The notes: a model not told the origin generated them from the sequence alone. A stretch of DNA of 64,000 nt from JBKHXF01 sp046566145 (GCA_046566145.1 JBKHXF010000007.1:40586-104585); one strand, 5' to 3'; positions 52,238 to 59,773 are shown, numbered from the stretch's first letter. Program-made: numbers and translations.

Positions 52238-53611
52238 GTGTCGCAGCCAGTGTTCGAGTCCATCGACCCGACGACCGGGAAGTCGATCGCGACGTACCTC
52301 GGCCACGGCGATGCGGAGGTCGAGGTCAGGGTGGCCCGCTCCGAGGAGGCCTTCCGCGCGTGGGGCCGGGCGGACGTGTCGGCGCGCACCCCGGTGCTGC
52401 GCACCGTCGCGGACGTGCTCGAGCGCCGGCGGGAGGAGCTCGCCCGGCTGATGGTCTCGGAGATGGGCAAGCCGATCGCGGCGGCGCGCGACGAGGTCGA
52501 CAAGTGCGTGTGGGTGTGCCGGTACGAGGCCGAGCACGCCGCGGAGCACCTCGCCCACGACGTCGTGGAGACCGACGCCGTCACGAGCTACGTCCGGTTC
52601 GACCCGCTCGGCCCGCTGCTGGCCGTCATGCCCTGGAACTTCCCGTTCTGGCAGGTCTTCCGAGCCGCGGCCCCGGCGCTCGCCGCCGGCAACACGTTCC
52701 TGCTCAAGCACGCCTCGAACGTGCCGGGGTGCGCGCTGGCGATCGAGGACGTGTTCCGCGAGGCGGGGGCGCCCGACGGCGTGGTGCAGACCCTGCTGGT
52801 CGGCTCGGACGTGGCCGAGGCCGTGCTCGCGGACCGGCGGGTGCGCGCCGTGACGTTGACCGGGTCGGTGCCGGCCGGCCGCGCCGTCGCGGCGGCGGCG
52901 GGCCGGGCGCTGAAGCCGACCGTCCTGGAGCTCGGCGGCTCGGACGCGTTCGTCGTGCTCGAGGACGCCGACCTCGACGCCGCCGCCGAGACGGGCGCCC
53001 GATCGCGGCTGCTCAACAACGGGCAGTCCTGCATCGCCGCGAAGCGGTTCGTGGTCGTCGACGCGGTCCACGACGCCTTCGTCGAGCGGCTCGCCGCCGC
53101 GTTCGACGACCGCGTGGTCGGCGACCCGATGCACGACGCGACCGACGTCGGGCCGCTGGCCCGCGAGGACCTGCGCGCCGACCTGCACGCGCAGGTGACC
53201 CACTCGGTCGAGCAGGGCGCCCGCCTGGTCACCGGTGGCCGCGAGCTCGAGCGCGACGGGTGGTTCTACGAGCCGACCATCCTCGCCGACGTCACGCCCT
53301 CGCACACCGCCGCCGCCGAGGAGACGTTCGGGCCGGCCGCGGCCGTCCTGCGCGTGTCGGACGAGGACGCGGCGATCGGGACCGCCAACGCGAGCGACTT
53401 CGGCCTCGGTGCCAGCGTGTGGACGCGTGACCGCGAGCGCGGTGAGCGGGTGGCTGCGCGGCTCGAGGCGGGCGGGGTGTTCGTCAACCAGCTCGTGAAG
53501 TCCGACCCGCGGGTGCCGTTCGGCGGGGTCAAGGACTCCGGGTACGGCCGCGAGCTCGGCGCCTACGGCATCCGCGAGTTCGTCAACGCCAAGACCGTCT
53601 GGGTCGAGTGA
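52238..53611 (+). CDS. gabD: NAD(P)-dependent succinate-semialdehyde-type dehydrogenase
   Basis: A 457-residue aldehyde dehydrogenase. The cofactor and active-site motifs are MPWNFPFWQVFRAAAPALAAGN, VLELGGSDAFVVL (E231) and NNGQSCIAAKRF (catalytic C265). The C-terminal PFGGVKDSGYGRELGAYGIREFVNAKTVW is typical of the SSADH (GabD) group in actinobacteria. It oxidises succinate semialdehyde to succinate; related aldehydes are possible. GTG 52238 starts the gene. Confidence 0.88.
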   Translation: MSQPVFESIDPTTGKSIATYLGHGDAEVEVRVARSEEAFRAWGRADVSARTPVLRTVADVLERRREELARLMVSEMGKPIAAARDEVDKCVWVCRYEAEHAAEHLAHDVVETDAVTSYVRFDPLGPLLAVMPWNFPFWQVFRAAAPALAAGNTFLLKHASNVPGCALAIEDVFREAGAPDGVVQTLLVGSDVAEAVLADRRVRAVTLTGSVPAGRAVAAAAGRALKPTVLELGGSDAFVVLEDADLDAAAETGARSRLLNNGQSCIAAKRFVVVDAVHDAFVERLAAAFDDRVVGDPMHDATDVGPLAREDLRADLHAQVTHSVEQGARLVTGGRELERDGWFYEPTILADVTPSHTAAAEETFGPAAAVLRVSDEDAAIGTANASDFGLGASVWTRDRERGERVAARLEAGGVFVNQLVKSDPRVPFGGVKDSGYGRELGAYGIREFVNAKTVWVE

Positions 53612-53642
53612 GCCCACGTTCGCCGCGACCCACGACCCCGGG

Positions 53643-54461
53643 TCACACCACACCGAGGGCGTCGAGGTGCTCGACCACGGCCCCGTCGACGAGTCCCGGG
53701 TCGGTGACGGGGCCCATGTGCCCGAGGCCGACGAAGGTGCGGACCTCGACGTCGCAGACGCTGCCGAGCAGGTGCGCGATGGAGCGGGCGGGCTGCGGAC
53801 CGGCCGTGCCGGCGAGCACGTGCACGGGGGCCGGGAGCAGCCCGAAGCGCACGAGCGGCTCGTCGTGCGCGAACGTCGCGACGAAGTCGAGCACCACCTT
53901 GCGCGCCACGCCCGCCATGACGGCGCGCGTCCGCTCCGGTGCCGCGTCGAAGGACCCTGGACCCGTCCAGTAGTCGACGAAGTGCCGCGCGGCGGCCTCC
54001 GCGTCCCCCGCGTCGAGGTGCGCGCGGATGGCGGCGGGCACCCGCTGGATCTCGTCCCAGCCGGGGTCCCCCTGGTCGCGCAGCAGGTGGAAGAGCACCG
54101 GCTCGTAGACGGTCAGGCTCGCGACGCGCTCCGGGTGGAGGTGCGCGAAGGCCCACGCGACCGCGCCACCGTAGGAGTGACCCACGAGGTGGACGGTCCC
54201 GGCGACGTCCGCGTCGTCGAGGACGGCGTCGAGGTGCGCCACCTCGTGTCGGAGGCGGAAGGCGTCGCCCTCGGTCGGCAGCGGACGGCTCCCGTACCCG
54301 GCGAGGTCGACGGCGAGGACCCGGCAGCGTTCGGCGAGGCCCTCCGCCAGCCCGCGCCACTGCCGGCGCGTCGACGCGGACGCGTGCAGCGCGAGGACGG
54401 GCGCCCCGGCACCGACGTCGTCGTACGTCTCGCGGATCGCGGGGTGGGACGGTTCGGACAT
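53643..54461 (-). CDS. Alpha/beta hydrolase
   Basis: A 272-residue alpha/beta hydrolase. The oxyanion segment is LALHASASTRRQW, the nucleophile is in VHLVGHSYGGAVAWAFA, and GLGHMGPVT carries the catalytic His. Esterase, epoxide or lactone hydrolase types are possible. The reading frame stays open upstream to 55175 through the att repeat and a transposase fragment, but that part is not the gene: ATG 54461 begins the domain cleanly. The 3'-rnpB repeat (54497-54524) sits 36 bp upstream, so before the island inserted this gene probably followed rnpB directly. Confidence 0.85.
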   Translation of the reverse strand: MSEPSHPAIRETYDDVGAGAPVLALHASASTRRQWRGLAEGLAERCRVLAVDLAGYGSRPLPTEGDAFRLRHEVAHLDAVLDDADVAGTVHLVGHSYGGAVAWAFAHLHPERVASLTVYEPVLFHLLRDQGDPGWDEIQRVPAAIRAHLDAGDAEAAARHFVDYWTGPGSFDAAPERTRAVMAGVARKVVLDFVATFAHDEPLVRFGLLPAPVHVLAGTAGPQPARSIAHLLGSVCDVEVRTFVGLGHMGPVTDPGLVDGAVVEHLDALGVV

Positions 54462-54496
54462 CGGCACGGCTCGCGCGACGGGGAGGACGGGGGGTG

Positions 54497-54524
54497 GTGG
54501 GAGGAGCCGGCCGGTAAGCCGGAT
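54497..54524 (+). repeat. Putative attachment site, distal copy of the rnpB 3' end
   Basis: These 28 bp are identical to 59301-59328, which are the last 28 nt of rnpB (core GGAGCCGGCCGGTAAGCCGG). Identity stops on both sides: flanking bases differ at 54496/59300 and 54525/59329. As the only rnpB sequence here, it is a displaced gene end, the expected product of site-specific integration. Confidence 0.8.
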
Positions 54525-54568
54525 GTTGCCGACGGTTTTCTCATCGCTTGCCAATATTGGTCCCGCGC

Positions 54569-55468
54569 TCAGGCGGCTGATGCAACGAGCTCGCTGAACT
54601 TCTCGGATGGTGTCATCCATCCGAGGGTTTCGCGAGGACGTTCGCTCGTTGGTGCCGCGCTGCCAGGGCGAGTGCGGGTCGCAGAAGTACACGGCCAGGT
54701 CGGTGGCGACGGTGAAGCTCAGGTGCTCGGCCATCTCCTTGCCCTGGTCCCAGGTCAGCGACCGCCGCAGATGTTCGGGCAGCTCGACGATCTTGGCGGC
54801 CACGGCATCGCGGACGGTCGCGGCCTTGCGGTCCACCGGCAGACGCACCAGCAGCGTGAACCGGCTGGTCCGCTCCACGATCGTGCCGATCTGGGACTTC
54901 CCACCGCGACCGAGGATGAGATCGCCTTCCCAGTGGCCAGGCACGGCCCGGTCATCGGCCTCGGCGGGCCGCTCCGAGATCAGCACCATGTCCTTGAGCT
55001 TGCCACGCTTGCCTCTGCCCGGGTTCGGGCCCTTGACCCGACGACGGGCCCGACCGGTCCGAAGGGCATCGGTCAGCTCCGCCCGCAGGCCGCCCCGGCC
55101 CTGCAGGTACAGCGACTGGTAGATCGTCTCGTGCGACACCCACCAGTGTGGCTCGTCGGGATGCTCGAGGCGCAACCGGTTGGCGATCTGCTCCGGCGAG
55201 TGCTTCTTCTTCAGCCGCCTGGCGACCTCGCGAGCCAGCTTGCTGTCCTTGACCAGCCTGCGGACCTTGGGCCGCCGCGCCCGCTCGTCAGCCGCCCGCT
55301 GGGCCTTGACGGCCCGGTAGCTGCCGGGCCGCCGTTGCGATCGACCCCACGGCTGACTGTCGACGTCGGCCGCCCGACCCGCTCGGCGATGTCCGTGAAC
55401 GTGCGTCCTGTGGCGATCCCGAGCGCGATCTCCTCACGCTCGTCCAACGTCAAGCGCGCCCCTGGCAT
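54569..55468 (-). pseudogene. IS30-family transposase, frameshifted and internally deleted
   Basis: ATG 55468 (GGAGG upstream) opens MPGARLTLDEREEIALGIATG, the N-terminal helix-turn-helix of IS30 transposases. Near 55330 the frame breaks after VDRNGG; one base shifted it continues SYRAVKAQRAADERARRPK, HSPEQIANRL, then the catalytic core HETIYQSLYLQGRGGL, GHWEGDLILG, TIVERTSRF, LTWDQGKEMAEH and FCDPHSPWQRGTNE. There a second break joins directly to the true C-terminus in another frame (RPRETLGWMTPSEKFSELVASAA, stop 54569). About 30-40 residues including the usual DDE glutamate helix continuation are missing. It cannot make a working transposase. Confidence 0.85.
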
Positions 55469-55537
55469 CTGCTCTACCTCCGGTCCGAGAACGGCACTGT
55501 GACCATTCAGCGAGCCGGGACGTTGCAACCACTACCT
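54569..55537 (-). mobile_element. IS30-family insertion sequence remnant
   Basis: About 0.97 kb. Imperfect terminal inverted repeats can be seen: reading inward, TGCAACGAGCTCGCTGAA at 54581-54598, and on the other strand from 55527 TGCAACGTCCCGGCTCGCTGAA. Outside them, AGG plus six matching positions extend the pair. The single transposase gene inside is broken by a frameshift and a deletion, which also explains the shortness against the usual length of about 1.1 kb. Exact ends and target duplication are not certain. Confidence 0.6.
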
Positions 55538-55782
55538 GAGCACGGGGGTGGAAACCTGCTCTGACCTGCGAAAACAGAACAACAGGCTTGTCATTCTTGT
55601 CCGTGATCTGGGGGCGATTTTCAACTTCTTGCGGACTGTGTGCGGACTGAGCGACCGTTCAATGCTGGCCCGCCGGGCAAGACTGGCCCCCGGGTTCCAG
55701 CCGGCGGGCAGCGGGCGAACGGGTGGCCGTACCCGATCCAGCCTGCTATCCTACTTCTGGTAGGACAGTCACGGAGAGTGAG
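55538..55782 (+). other. Intergenic region with possible second integrase tail
   Basis: This 245-bp region is lower in GC and has no convincing gene. At 55630-55652 GCGGACTGTGTGCGGACTG resembles the very end of the integrase stub at 59249-59269 (GCGGACTCTATGCGGACTGG; ADSMRTG there, ADCVRTE here), suggesting another integrase-tail scrap. The vapB promoter lies at the right end. Confidence 0.35.
55747..55765 (+). promoter_or_regulatory. vapBC promoter/operator
   Basis: Inverted repeat TCCTAC (55749-55754) and GTAGGA (55760-55765) separated by five bases, overlapping a TATCCT -10-like hexamer, 18 bp before the vapB start. Toxin-antitoxin operons are typically autorepressed through such a dyad. 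Confidence 0.55.
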
Positions 55783-56040
55783 ATGACGCGGGCGATGGCG
55801 AAGAGGTCGGTGACGCTCGACCCCGACGTGGCCAGAGCCGTCGACCACCATGTCCGGGCGGGCTCTGCCGAGTCGTTCTCGGCGGCGATCAACGAGGCTG
55901 CCGCCAGGTGGGCGGCGAACCGCGACCTCCGCGAGGCGCTCGACGCCGTGTACGCCGACGACCCCGACGCCCGCCCGACCGACGAGCAGGTCGCGGCTGC
56001 CGCTGAGCGGCTGTCCGACGCCACTGACGGCGTCCCATGA
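55783..56040 (+). CDS. vapB: VapB-type antitoxin
   Basis: An 85-residue antitoxin. The N-terminal segment MAKRSVTLDPDVARAVDHHVRAGSAESFSAAINEAAARW has the beta strand plus two helices of a ribbon-helix-helix DNA-binding domain; the C-terminal acidic tail (AVYADDPDARPTDEQVAAAAERL) would wrap the toxin. ATG 55783 has GGAG six bases upstream. It overlaps vapC by four bases (ATGA). It neutralises VapC and probably represses the operon through the dyad at 55749-55765. Confidence 0.85.
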   Translation: MTRAMAKRSVTLDPDVARAVDHHVRAGSAESFSAAINEAAARWAANRDLREALDAVYADDPDARPTDEQVAAAAERLSDATDGVP

Positions 56041-56426
56041 CCGACCTCGTTCTCGATTCTGGCGCACTGTCGATGTTCGCCGAGGGCGACCCGCGCATCC
56101 TCGCCGTCCTCGAGGCCGCACAGCGGGACGACGGCATCGCCTACGTCCCCACCGTGTGCCTCGTGGAGTCGCTGACCGGCCAGGCACGGGATGCGAACCT
56201 CAACCGCCGGCTGAAGGGCACCCGTACGGTCTCGCTGGACGAAACCGGCGCGAGAGAGGCCGCCGCTCGCCGCGCCGCCGTCGACTTGGACGATGTTGCC
56301 GACCCGGTCGTCGTCGCGACGGCTGCCCGAGTCGCTGCCGTGGTCGTGACCACCGACCCCGAGGACATCTCCGCCCTCGCCAACGCAGGCAACCCGCGCG
56401 TAGCAATCATCGATCCACGAATGTGA
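56037..56426 (+). CDS. vapC: VapC-type PIN-domain toxin RNase
   Basis: A 129-residue PIN-domain ribonuclease. The Mg-binding acidic residues are visible: D7 (LVLDSGAL), E44 (CLVESLTG), D89 (DDVADPVVVATA) and D107 (VTTDPEDI). VapC toxins cleave tRNA or rRNA sites when the antitoxin is degraded. The start overlaps the vapB stop (ATGA), giving a complete and apparently intact TA module within the island; it may have helped retain the element. Confidence 0.88.
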   Translation: MTDLVLDSGALSMFAEGDPRILAVLEAAQRDDGIAYVPTVCLVESLTGQARDANLNRRLKGTRTVSLDETGAREAAARRAAVDLDDVADPVVVATAARVAAVVVTTDPEDISALANAGNPRVAIIDPRM

Positions 56427-56864
56427 CGGCCAGCTGTCGTCGTACTCGAGGTCGCCACTGGTTGACCCGGTCGAGATGACCCGGCATAGCCGTGTACCCC
56501 GGCGTGCCGAGTCGTCGCAAGCCTGTCGCGTTTCAGCCGACCCCGAAAGGTTCTGAAGCCCTCAACCGTCCGGCACCCGGGCTACTCACCTCCCGTGAAC
56601 CCCGGGCAGGAGCCCCCGTCAGCCCCGGGGTAGCCGAGTCTCGCGGTCTGCTCGCAGGGGTCGTGGCGTTCTGGTTTCGAGCACCGTGCGAGCAGCATCC
56701 GATGTCAATAGTTCGGGCGTTATCTCGATACGGCAGCCGATTACGCGACCGCGCGTACTGTTGAAGTCGGGAGGCGTCCTACGCGGACGTCGGGCGAGCA
56801 CGAGCGCGCGCCGCGTATCGGCGGACACAGCTCGAGACGACAGGGGCCACGACCGTCTCCAGCA
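56427..56864. other. 438-bp stretch without a recognisable gene
   Basis: Between vapC and the frameshifted gene. Both strands have only short open frames (90 codons plus, 69 codons minus) with amino-acid composition unlike the neighbours and no family match. Composition is mixed, with AT-richer patches such as ATGTCAATAGTTCGGGCGTTATC near 56701-56723. I see no tRNA, repeat or att sequence here; it is probably decayed island DNA. Confidence 0.5.
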
Positions 56865-57510
56865 CTACTCCTCCTGCTCGTGTCCAAACTGCTCACGGAG
56901 GACTTGTGCGACTGCGCTGGGGTCGCCCGTCGCCCGAGCCTCCTGGAGGCGCCGGGCCTCGGCCTCAGCCAGGACCATCCGCTGGGCGATGTCGGGCCCG
57001 GCAGACTGGGCCCAGCTACGGATCACCGTGCCGTACACGGTCAATGCGGCCTCAGCATCGCCCGCGTCGACGCGGACCCATGGGAGGCTGAGCCCGGCCG
57101 GTCCGCTCGATCATGACGCCGACCAGCCGCTTCTCGTGCACGCTCGCGCCACCCTCGTGGACGGCGTCAAGGCCCTCCACCGCGCGCAGCAGGTCGTCGA
57201 CTGCACCGGCTTCGTCCTCGCCTGGAAGACCGCGAATCTGCTCGTACCTTCTCGCCGCTTCCACGACTTCCCTCGACGCGGACTGCCACTCTCCACCCGA
57301 GGCTGCGCCTCCATGCGCCTTCGGGATGCCCTCCAGGGCTTCGCGCAGGCAATACGCGACGGCCTCCCCCTGTCGAGAGAGATCCTCAGACTCCGCCTGA
57401 CTGAGCAGGGCGTGCGCAGTGTGGAGGTAGTCAACGGCGCGTTGCCCGTGTACCCCAAACTCAACGATCAGGTGGTCACACAGTTCGGGTTCGAGTGGCA
57501 CGGCTTCCAT
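56865..57510 (-). pseudogene. Frameshifted conserved hypothetical gene
   Basis: ATG 57510 begins MEAVPLEPELCDHLIVEFG, then HGQRAVDYLHTAHALLSQAE, GEAVAYCLREALEGIP, SREVVEAARRYEQIRGLPGED and EKRLVGVMIERTG, a protein-like sequence that recalls a hypothetical family in mobile actinobacterial DNA. Around 57080-57115 the frame is lost; a different frame continues LPWVRVDAGDAEAALTVYG, SWAQSAGPDIAQRMVLAEAEARRLQEA and VAQVLREQFGHEQEE to a stop at 56865. That second part has no start codon of its own, and an upstream TGA closes its frame. This suggests a single indel in one gene, or two gene pieces joined. Function unknown. Confidence 0.6.
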
Positions 57511-57648
57511 GGGGTCGAGTGTGCCTAGCCGGCCCGGGATTCAACAGTTCGCGCGTCGGAAGCCGGAAGCGAGTCCAACCATCGCGGCGATGGGCCGGGG
57601 TGTCAGGAGCATGGTTAGCCTCCACGGGCCCGCCTGATCGGAGGACCG

Positions 57649-58167
57649 GTGAACCGGCTGACGTTGCGGCCGCTGCGACCGGCCGATGAGCCGGCCGCGC
57701 GTCGAGCCCACGAGGAGATGGCCGCCGAGGGGTTCGACTTCCTGCTCGGCTGGGACGGCGTGTCGACGTTCGACGACTACCTCGACCAGTTGGACCGCCA
57801 GGAACGCGGTGAAGGGCTCGAGTCGTGGCAGGTGCCAGCCTCCTTCCGGGTCGCGGACGTCGACGGAGACATCGTCGGGCGCGTCCACCTGCGGCATCGC
57901 CTCAACGACCGGTTGCGCCAGGAGGGCGGGCACGTCGGGTTCGGCGTGCTCGAGGCCCACCGGCGACGCGGCTTCGCCAGGCGCATCCTCCAGCTCGCCT
58001 GCCAGGAGCTCGCCGCGTTGGATGTCGATCGGGTGTTGGTGACCTGTGCTGACGACAACCTGGCGTCGCGCCGGGTGATCGAACGGTCTGGCGGCCAGCT
58101 CGACGATCTGGTGCCGCGCCACGGCGGAGGCTCGACGCGCCGCTACTGGATCGTGCTGCGAGCCTGA
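57649..58167 (+). CDS. GNAT family N-acetyltransferase
   Basis: A 172-residue GNAT acetyltransferase. The acetyl-CoA-binding motif A is VGFGVLEAHRRRGFARRILQLACQEL, with the preceding strand DGDIVGRVHLRHRLN and the following VDRVLVTCADDNLASRRVIERSGG. It resembles the predicted acetyltransferases of COG3981. The substrate is unknown; small amines, peptides or antibiotics are possible. The start is GTG 57649 with GGAGG five bases upstream. It appears intact within the island. Confidence 0.85.
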   Translation: MNRLTLRPLRPADEPAARRAHEEMAAEGFDFLLGWDGVSTFDDYLDQLDRQERGEGLESWQVPASFRVADVDGDIVGRVHLRHRLNDRLRQEGGHVGFGVLEAHRRRGFARRILQLACQELAALDVDRVLVTCADDNLASRRVIERSGGQLDDLVPRHGGGSTRRYWIVLRA

Positions 58168-58422
58168 ACCAGATCAGCCCGCGGCCATCCGGAACGTCGT
58201 CGGACCACAACCATGTACTTCGCGCGGCGCGCCGGCAGCAGCGGTCATGGACTCGCGGCGTTAGGCCGGCGTTCGCGTCTTCGACGGAGAAGGCGACGTG
58301 GTCGGATCAGTGATGGCGCGGTTACCTCAAGGGAACCGTCGATGGCTCGACGTGGTCGGACACGACGAAAGTTTCGTGACACGTTCTGGCGGGCTGGTGC
58401 GTGTGCATGGTGACGGACGGGG
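58168..58422 (+). promoter_or_regulatory. Intergenic region upstream of the ECF sigma gene
   Basis: A 255-bp gap. Near its middle CGGTTACC-TCAA-GGGAACCG (58318-58337) forms an 8-bp dyad with one mismatch, which could terminate the acetyltransferase mRNA or bind a regulator. GAAAGTTTCGTGACACG (58368-58384) lies about 40-55 bp before the sigma gene. No coding sequence seen. Confidence 0.35.
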
Positions 58423-58959
58423 ATGGTGTTGAGGGAACGCACGGGCGGGGACCGGGACGCGGCGGCGTTCTGTGAAGCCGAGTACCCGCGGCTTGTAGCT
58501 GGTCTCTCGATGTATGTGGAGGCCCACGTTGCGGAGGAGCTGGCCCAGGAGGCCCTCCTGCGAGCCTGCCGGAACTGGTCACGGGTCTCTGGCCTGGAGT
58601 CGCCCGGCGGCTGGACCTGGCGGGTGGCACGCAATCTGGCCACGAGCCACTTCCGTCGGCGACTCGCACGCCGCCGCGCCGAGCAGCACCTGCGCCACTC
58701 CGAGAACGACGGCCCTCTTGACCCGGACGGTGCTGACGTGATCGCGGTCCGCCGCGCCGTGGCAGCGCTACCCGAGCGGCAACGCACTGCCGTGGTGCTG
58801 CGCTACGCCATGGACCTGTCCGTACAGGAGACCGCCAGCCGTATGGACGCCACAGAGGACGCGGTGCGGCCGTTGACCAAACGCGGTGCCGCGGCCCTGC
58901 GCGAGGTCCTGGGCGACGAGACTCCTTCGCCTCGTTCTGCCGACCACGGAGTTGCCTGA
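58423..58959 (+). CDS. ECF-type sigma-70 factor (SigE-like)
   Basis: A 178-residue extracytoplasmic-function sigma factor. Region 2 is AFCEAEYPRLVAGLSMYVEAHVAEELAQEALLRACRNW and GWTWRVARNLATSHFRRR; region 4 is ALPERQRTAVVLRYAMDLSVQETASRMDATEDAVRPLTKRGAAALRE. Region 4 reads VRPLTKRG where most have VKSxLHRG, which could weaken DNA contact. ATG 58423 is the chosen start. The stop overlaps the start of the next gene by one base (TGATG), the usual arrangement for a sigma factor and its membrane partner. Confidence 0.85.
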   Translation: MVLRERTGGDRDAAAFCEAEYPRLVAGLSMYVEAHVAEELAQEALLRACRNWSRVSGLESPGGWTWRVARNLATSHFRRRLARRRAEQHLRHSENDGPLDPDGADVIAVRRAVAALPERQRTAVVLRYAMDLSVQETASRMDATEDAVRPLTKRGAAALREVLGDETPSPRSADHGVA

Positions 58960-59135
58960 TGCCCGCCACCATCGAACAGCGCATCCGCGACGCGGCTGCC
59001 CGCCCCTCGACCACCCCCGATTTCGACGCGCTCGCTTCACGTGGCCGCCGTCAGCGACACGCCGCACGGATCGGCACCAGCCTGGCAGCCGTCGGCCTTG
59101 TAGCCGTCGCGGTCGGAACCTGGACCTCCTCCGCC
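58959..59135 (+). pseudogene. Truncated membrane partner of the ECF sigma factor
   Basis: The gene starts one base overlapping the sigma stop: MPATIEQRIRDAAARPSTTPDFDALASRGRRQR, then a membrane helix IGTSLAAVGLVAVAVGTW. This is how actinobacterial anti-sigma-like partner proteins of SigE-type ECF factors begin. After about 55 codons the sequence becomes the integrase stub in a different frame, so the extracytoplasmic part has been replaced. The frame stays open to 59321 but the remaining translation is out-of-frame int and att sequence. The break point (59115-59150) is approximate. Confidence 0.6.
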
Positions 59136-59275
59136 TCGGACACGCCACCGCGGCCGAGACGCTCGACACCTACTCGCACCTGTGGCCGGACTCCGAGGAC
59201 CGCACGCGATCCGCGATCGACTCCGTCCTCGGAGCTCCTGCGGACTCTATGCGGACTGGCGAGGTGCCGGAATGA
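59125..59275 (+). pseudogene. 3' fragment of a tyrosine-recombinase integrase
   Basis: Only the C-terminal end remains: LLRLGHATAAETLDTYSHLW, PDSEDRTRSAIDSVLGAPAD, then SMRTGEVPE and a stop at 59273-59275. The LGHA...TLDTYSHL segment is the last conserved box of phage and ICE integrases, containing the nucleophilic Tyr (TY). The Arg-His catalytic part is missing, fused to the truncated sigma partner gene. It ends 25 bp before the rnpB-proximal att repeat, the standard position of int. Confidence 0.75.
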
Positions 59276-59300
59276 CGTTTCCGCAGGTCAGAGGGGGTAT

Positions 59301-59328
59301 GTGGGAGGAGCCGGCCGGTAAGCCGGAT
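59301..59328 (+). repeat. Putative attachment site, rnpB-proximal copy
   Basis: The last 28 nt of rnpB, exactly repeated at 54497-54524 (distance 4804 bp). It restores an intact rnpB 3' end after integration and lies 25 bp from the stop of the integrase stub. Confidence 0.8.
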
Positions 59329-59683
59329 CCTGTCCCCGCGGCTGGTCACCCGGCCGCGGGTGGCGACCATCTATCTGGGACGTCGGTCACCCGACGCCTC
59401 GTGCGGCCCACCTGGGATCGTGACGGGCGGGCAACCCTGTCCCTGCTCGGCCTTGCTCCGGGTGGGGCTTGCCTGGCCGCCGCTGTCACCAGCGACGCCG
59501 GTGGTCTCTTACACCACCCTTTCACCCTCACCGCCGGCCCGGGGGCCGGAGGCGGTCTGCTCTCTGTTGCGCTTTCCGCGTGTCACCACGCCTGGGCGTT
59601 ACCCAGCACCCTGCCCTGGGGAGTCCGGACTTTCCTCACCGGCCGCGGACGGCCGGCGCGGTCGCCTGTCCGACTCCTCCCAC
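59301..59683 (-). ncRNA. rnpB: RNase P RNA, bacterial type A
   Basis: The catalytic RNA of RNase P, which matures tRNA 5' ends. On the minus strand the conserved CR-I/P4 block GAGGAAAGTCCGGACTCC is at 59622-59639. It is followed by ACAGAGAGCAGACCGCC, GGGTGAAAGGGTGGTGTAAGAG, AGATAGATGGTCGCC and the terminal ACAGGATCCGGCTTACCGG. P1 closes with GTGGGAGGAG (5') against CTCCTCCCAC (3'), a perfect 10-bp pairing, which sets ends near 59683 and 59301. The last 28 nt are duplicated at 54497-54524. The gene itself looks complete. Confidence 0.93.
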
Positions 59684-59773
59684 CGCCGGCGAGCGTACCC
59701 CGCGGCGCGGCCCGACCGACCGGTCGCGCCGGGTGTGCGCTGGCCCCCACCCCGCGTGGCACGCTGTGCGGCC

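Larger units (their letters stand above)
54525..59300. mobile_element. Decayed integrative element inserted at the 3' end of rnpB
   Basis: 4.8 kb flanked by an exact 28-bp direct repeat of the rnpB 3' end. It carries an IS30 remnant, VapBC, a frameshifted gene, a GNAT enzyme, an ECF sigma factor with a truncated partner, and the 3' stub of a tyrosine integrase whose stop lies 25 bp from the rnpB-proximal repeat. An int gene next to the RNA-gene end is the classical layout of integrated islands. Parts (for example 55540-55660 and 56490-56770) are visibly less GC-rich than the flanks. The integrase is no longer functional, so the element is probably immobile. Confidence 0.7.

Noticed and set aside
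53643..55175. A 510-residue transposase-hydrolase fusion protein
   Set aside because: The frame crosses an IS30 remnant, non-coding DNA and the rnpB-end repeat before the hydrolase; the two parts are joined by decay, not design.
56492..56764. A 90-residue plus-strand gene after vapC
   Set aside because: No ribosome binding site, low-complexity Pro/Arg composition and no family resemblance.
58959..59321. An intact 120-residue protein after the sigma factor
   Set aside because: After about 55 codons the frame is the out-of-frame reading of an integrase tail and then the att repeat; treated as truncated.
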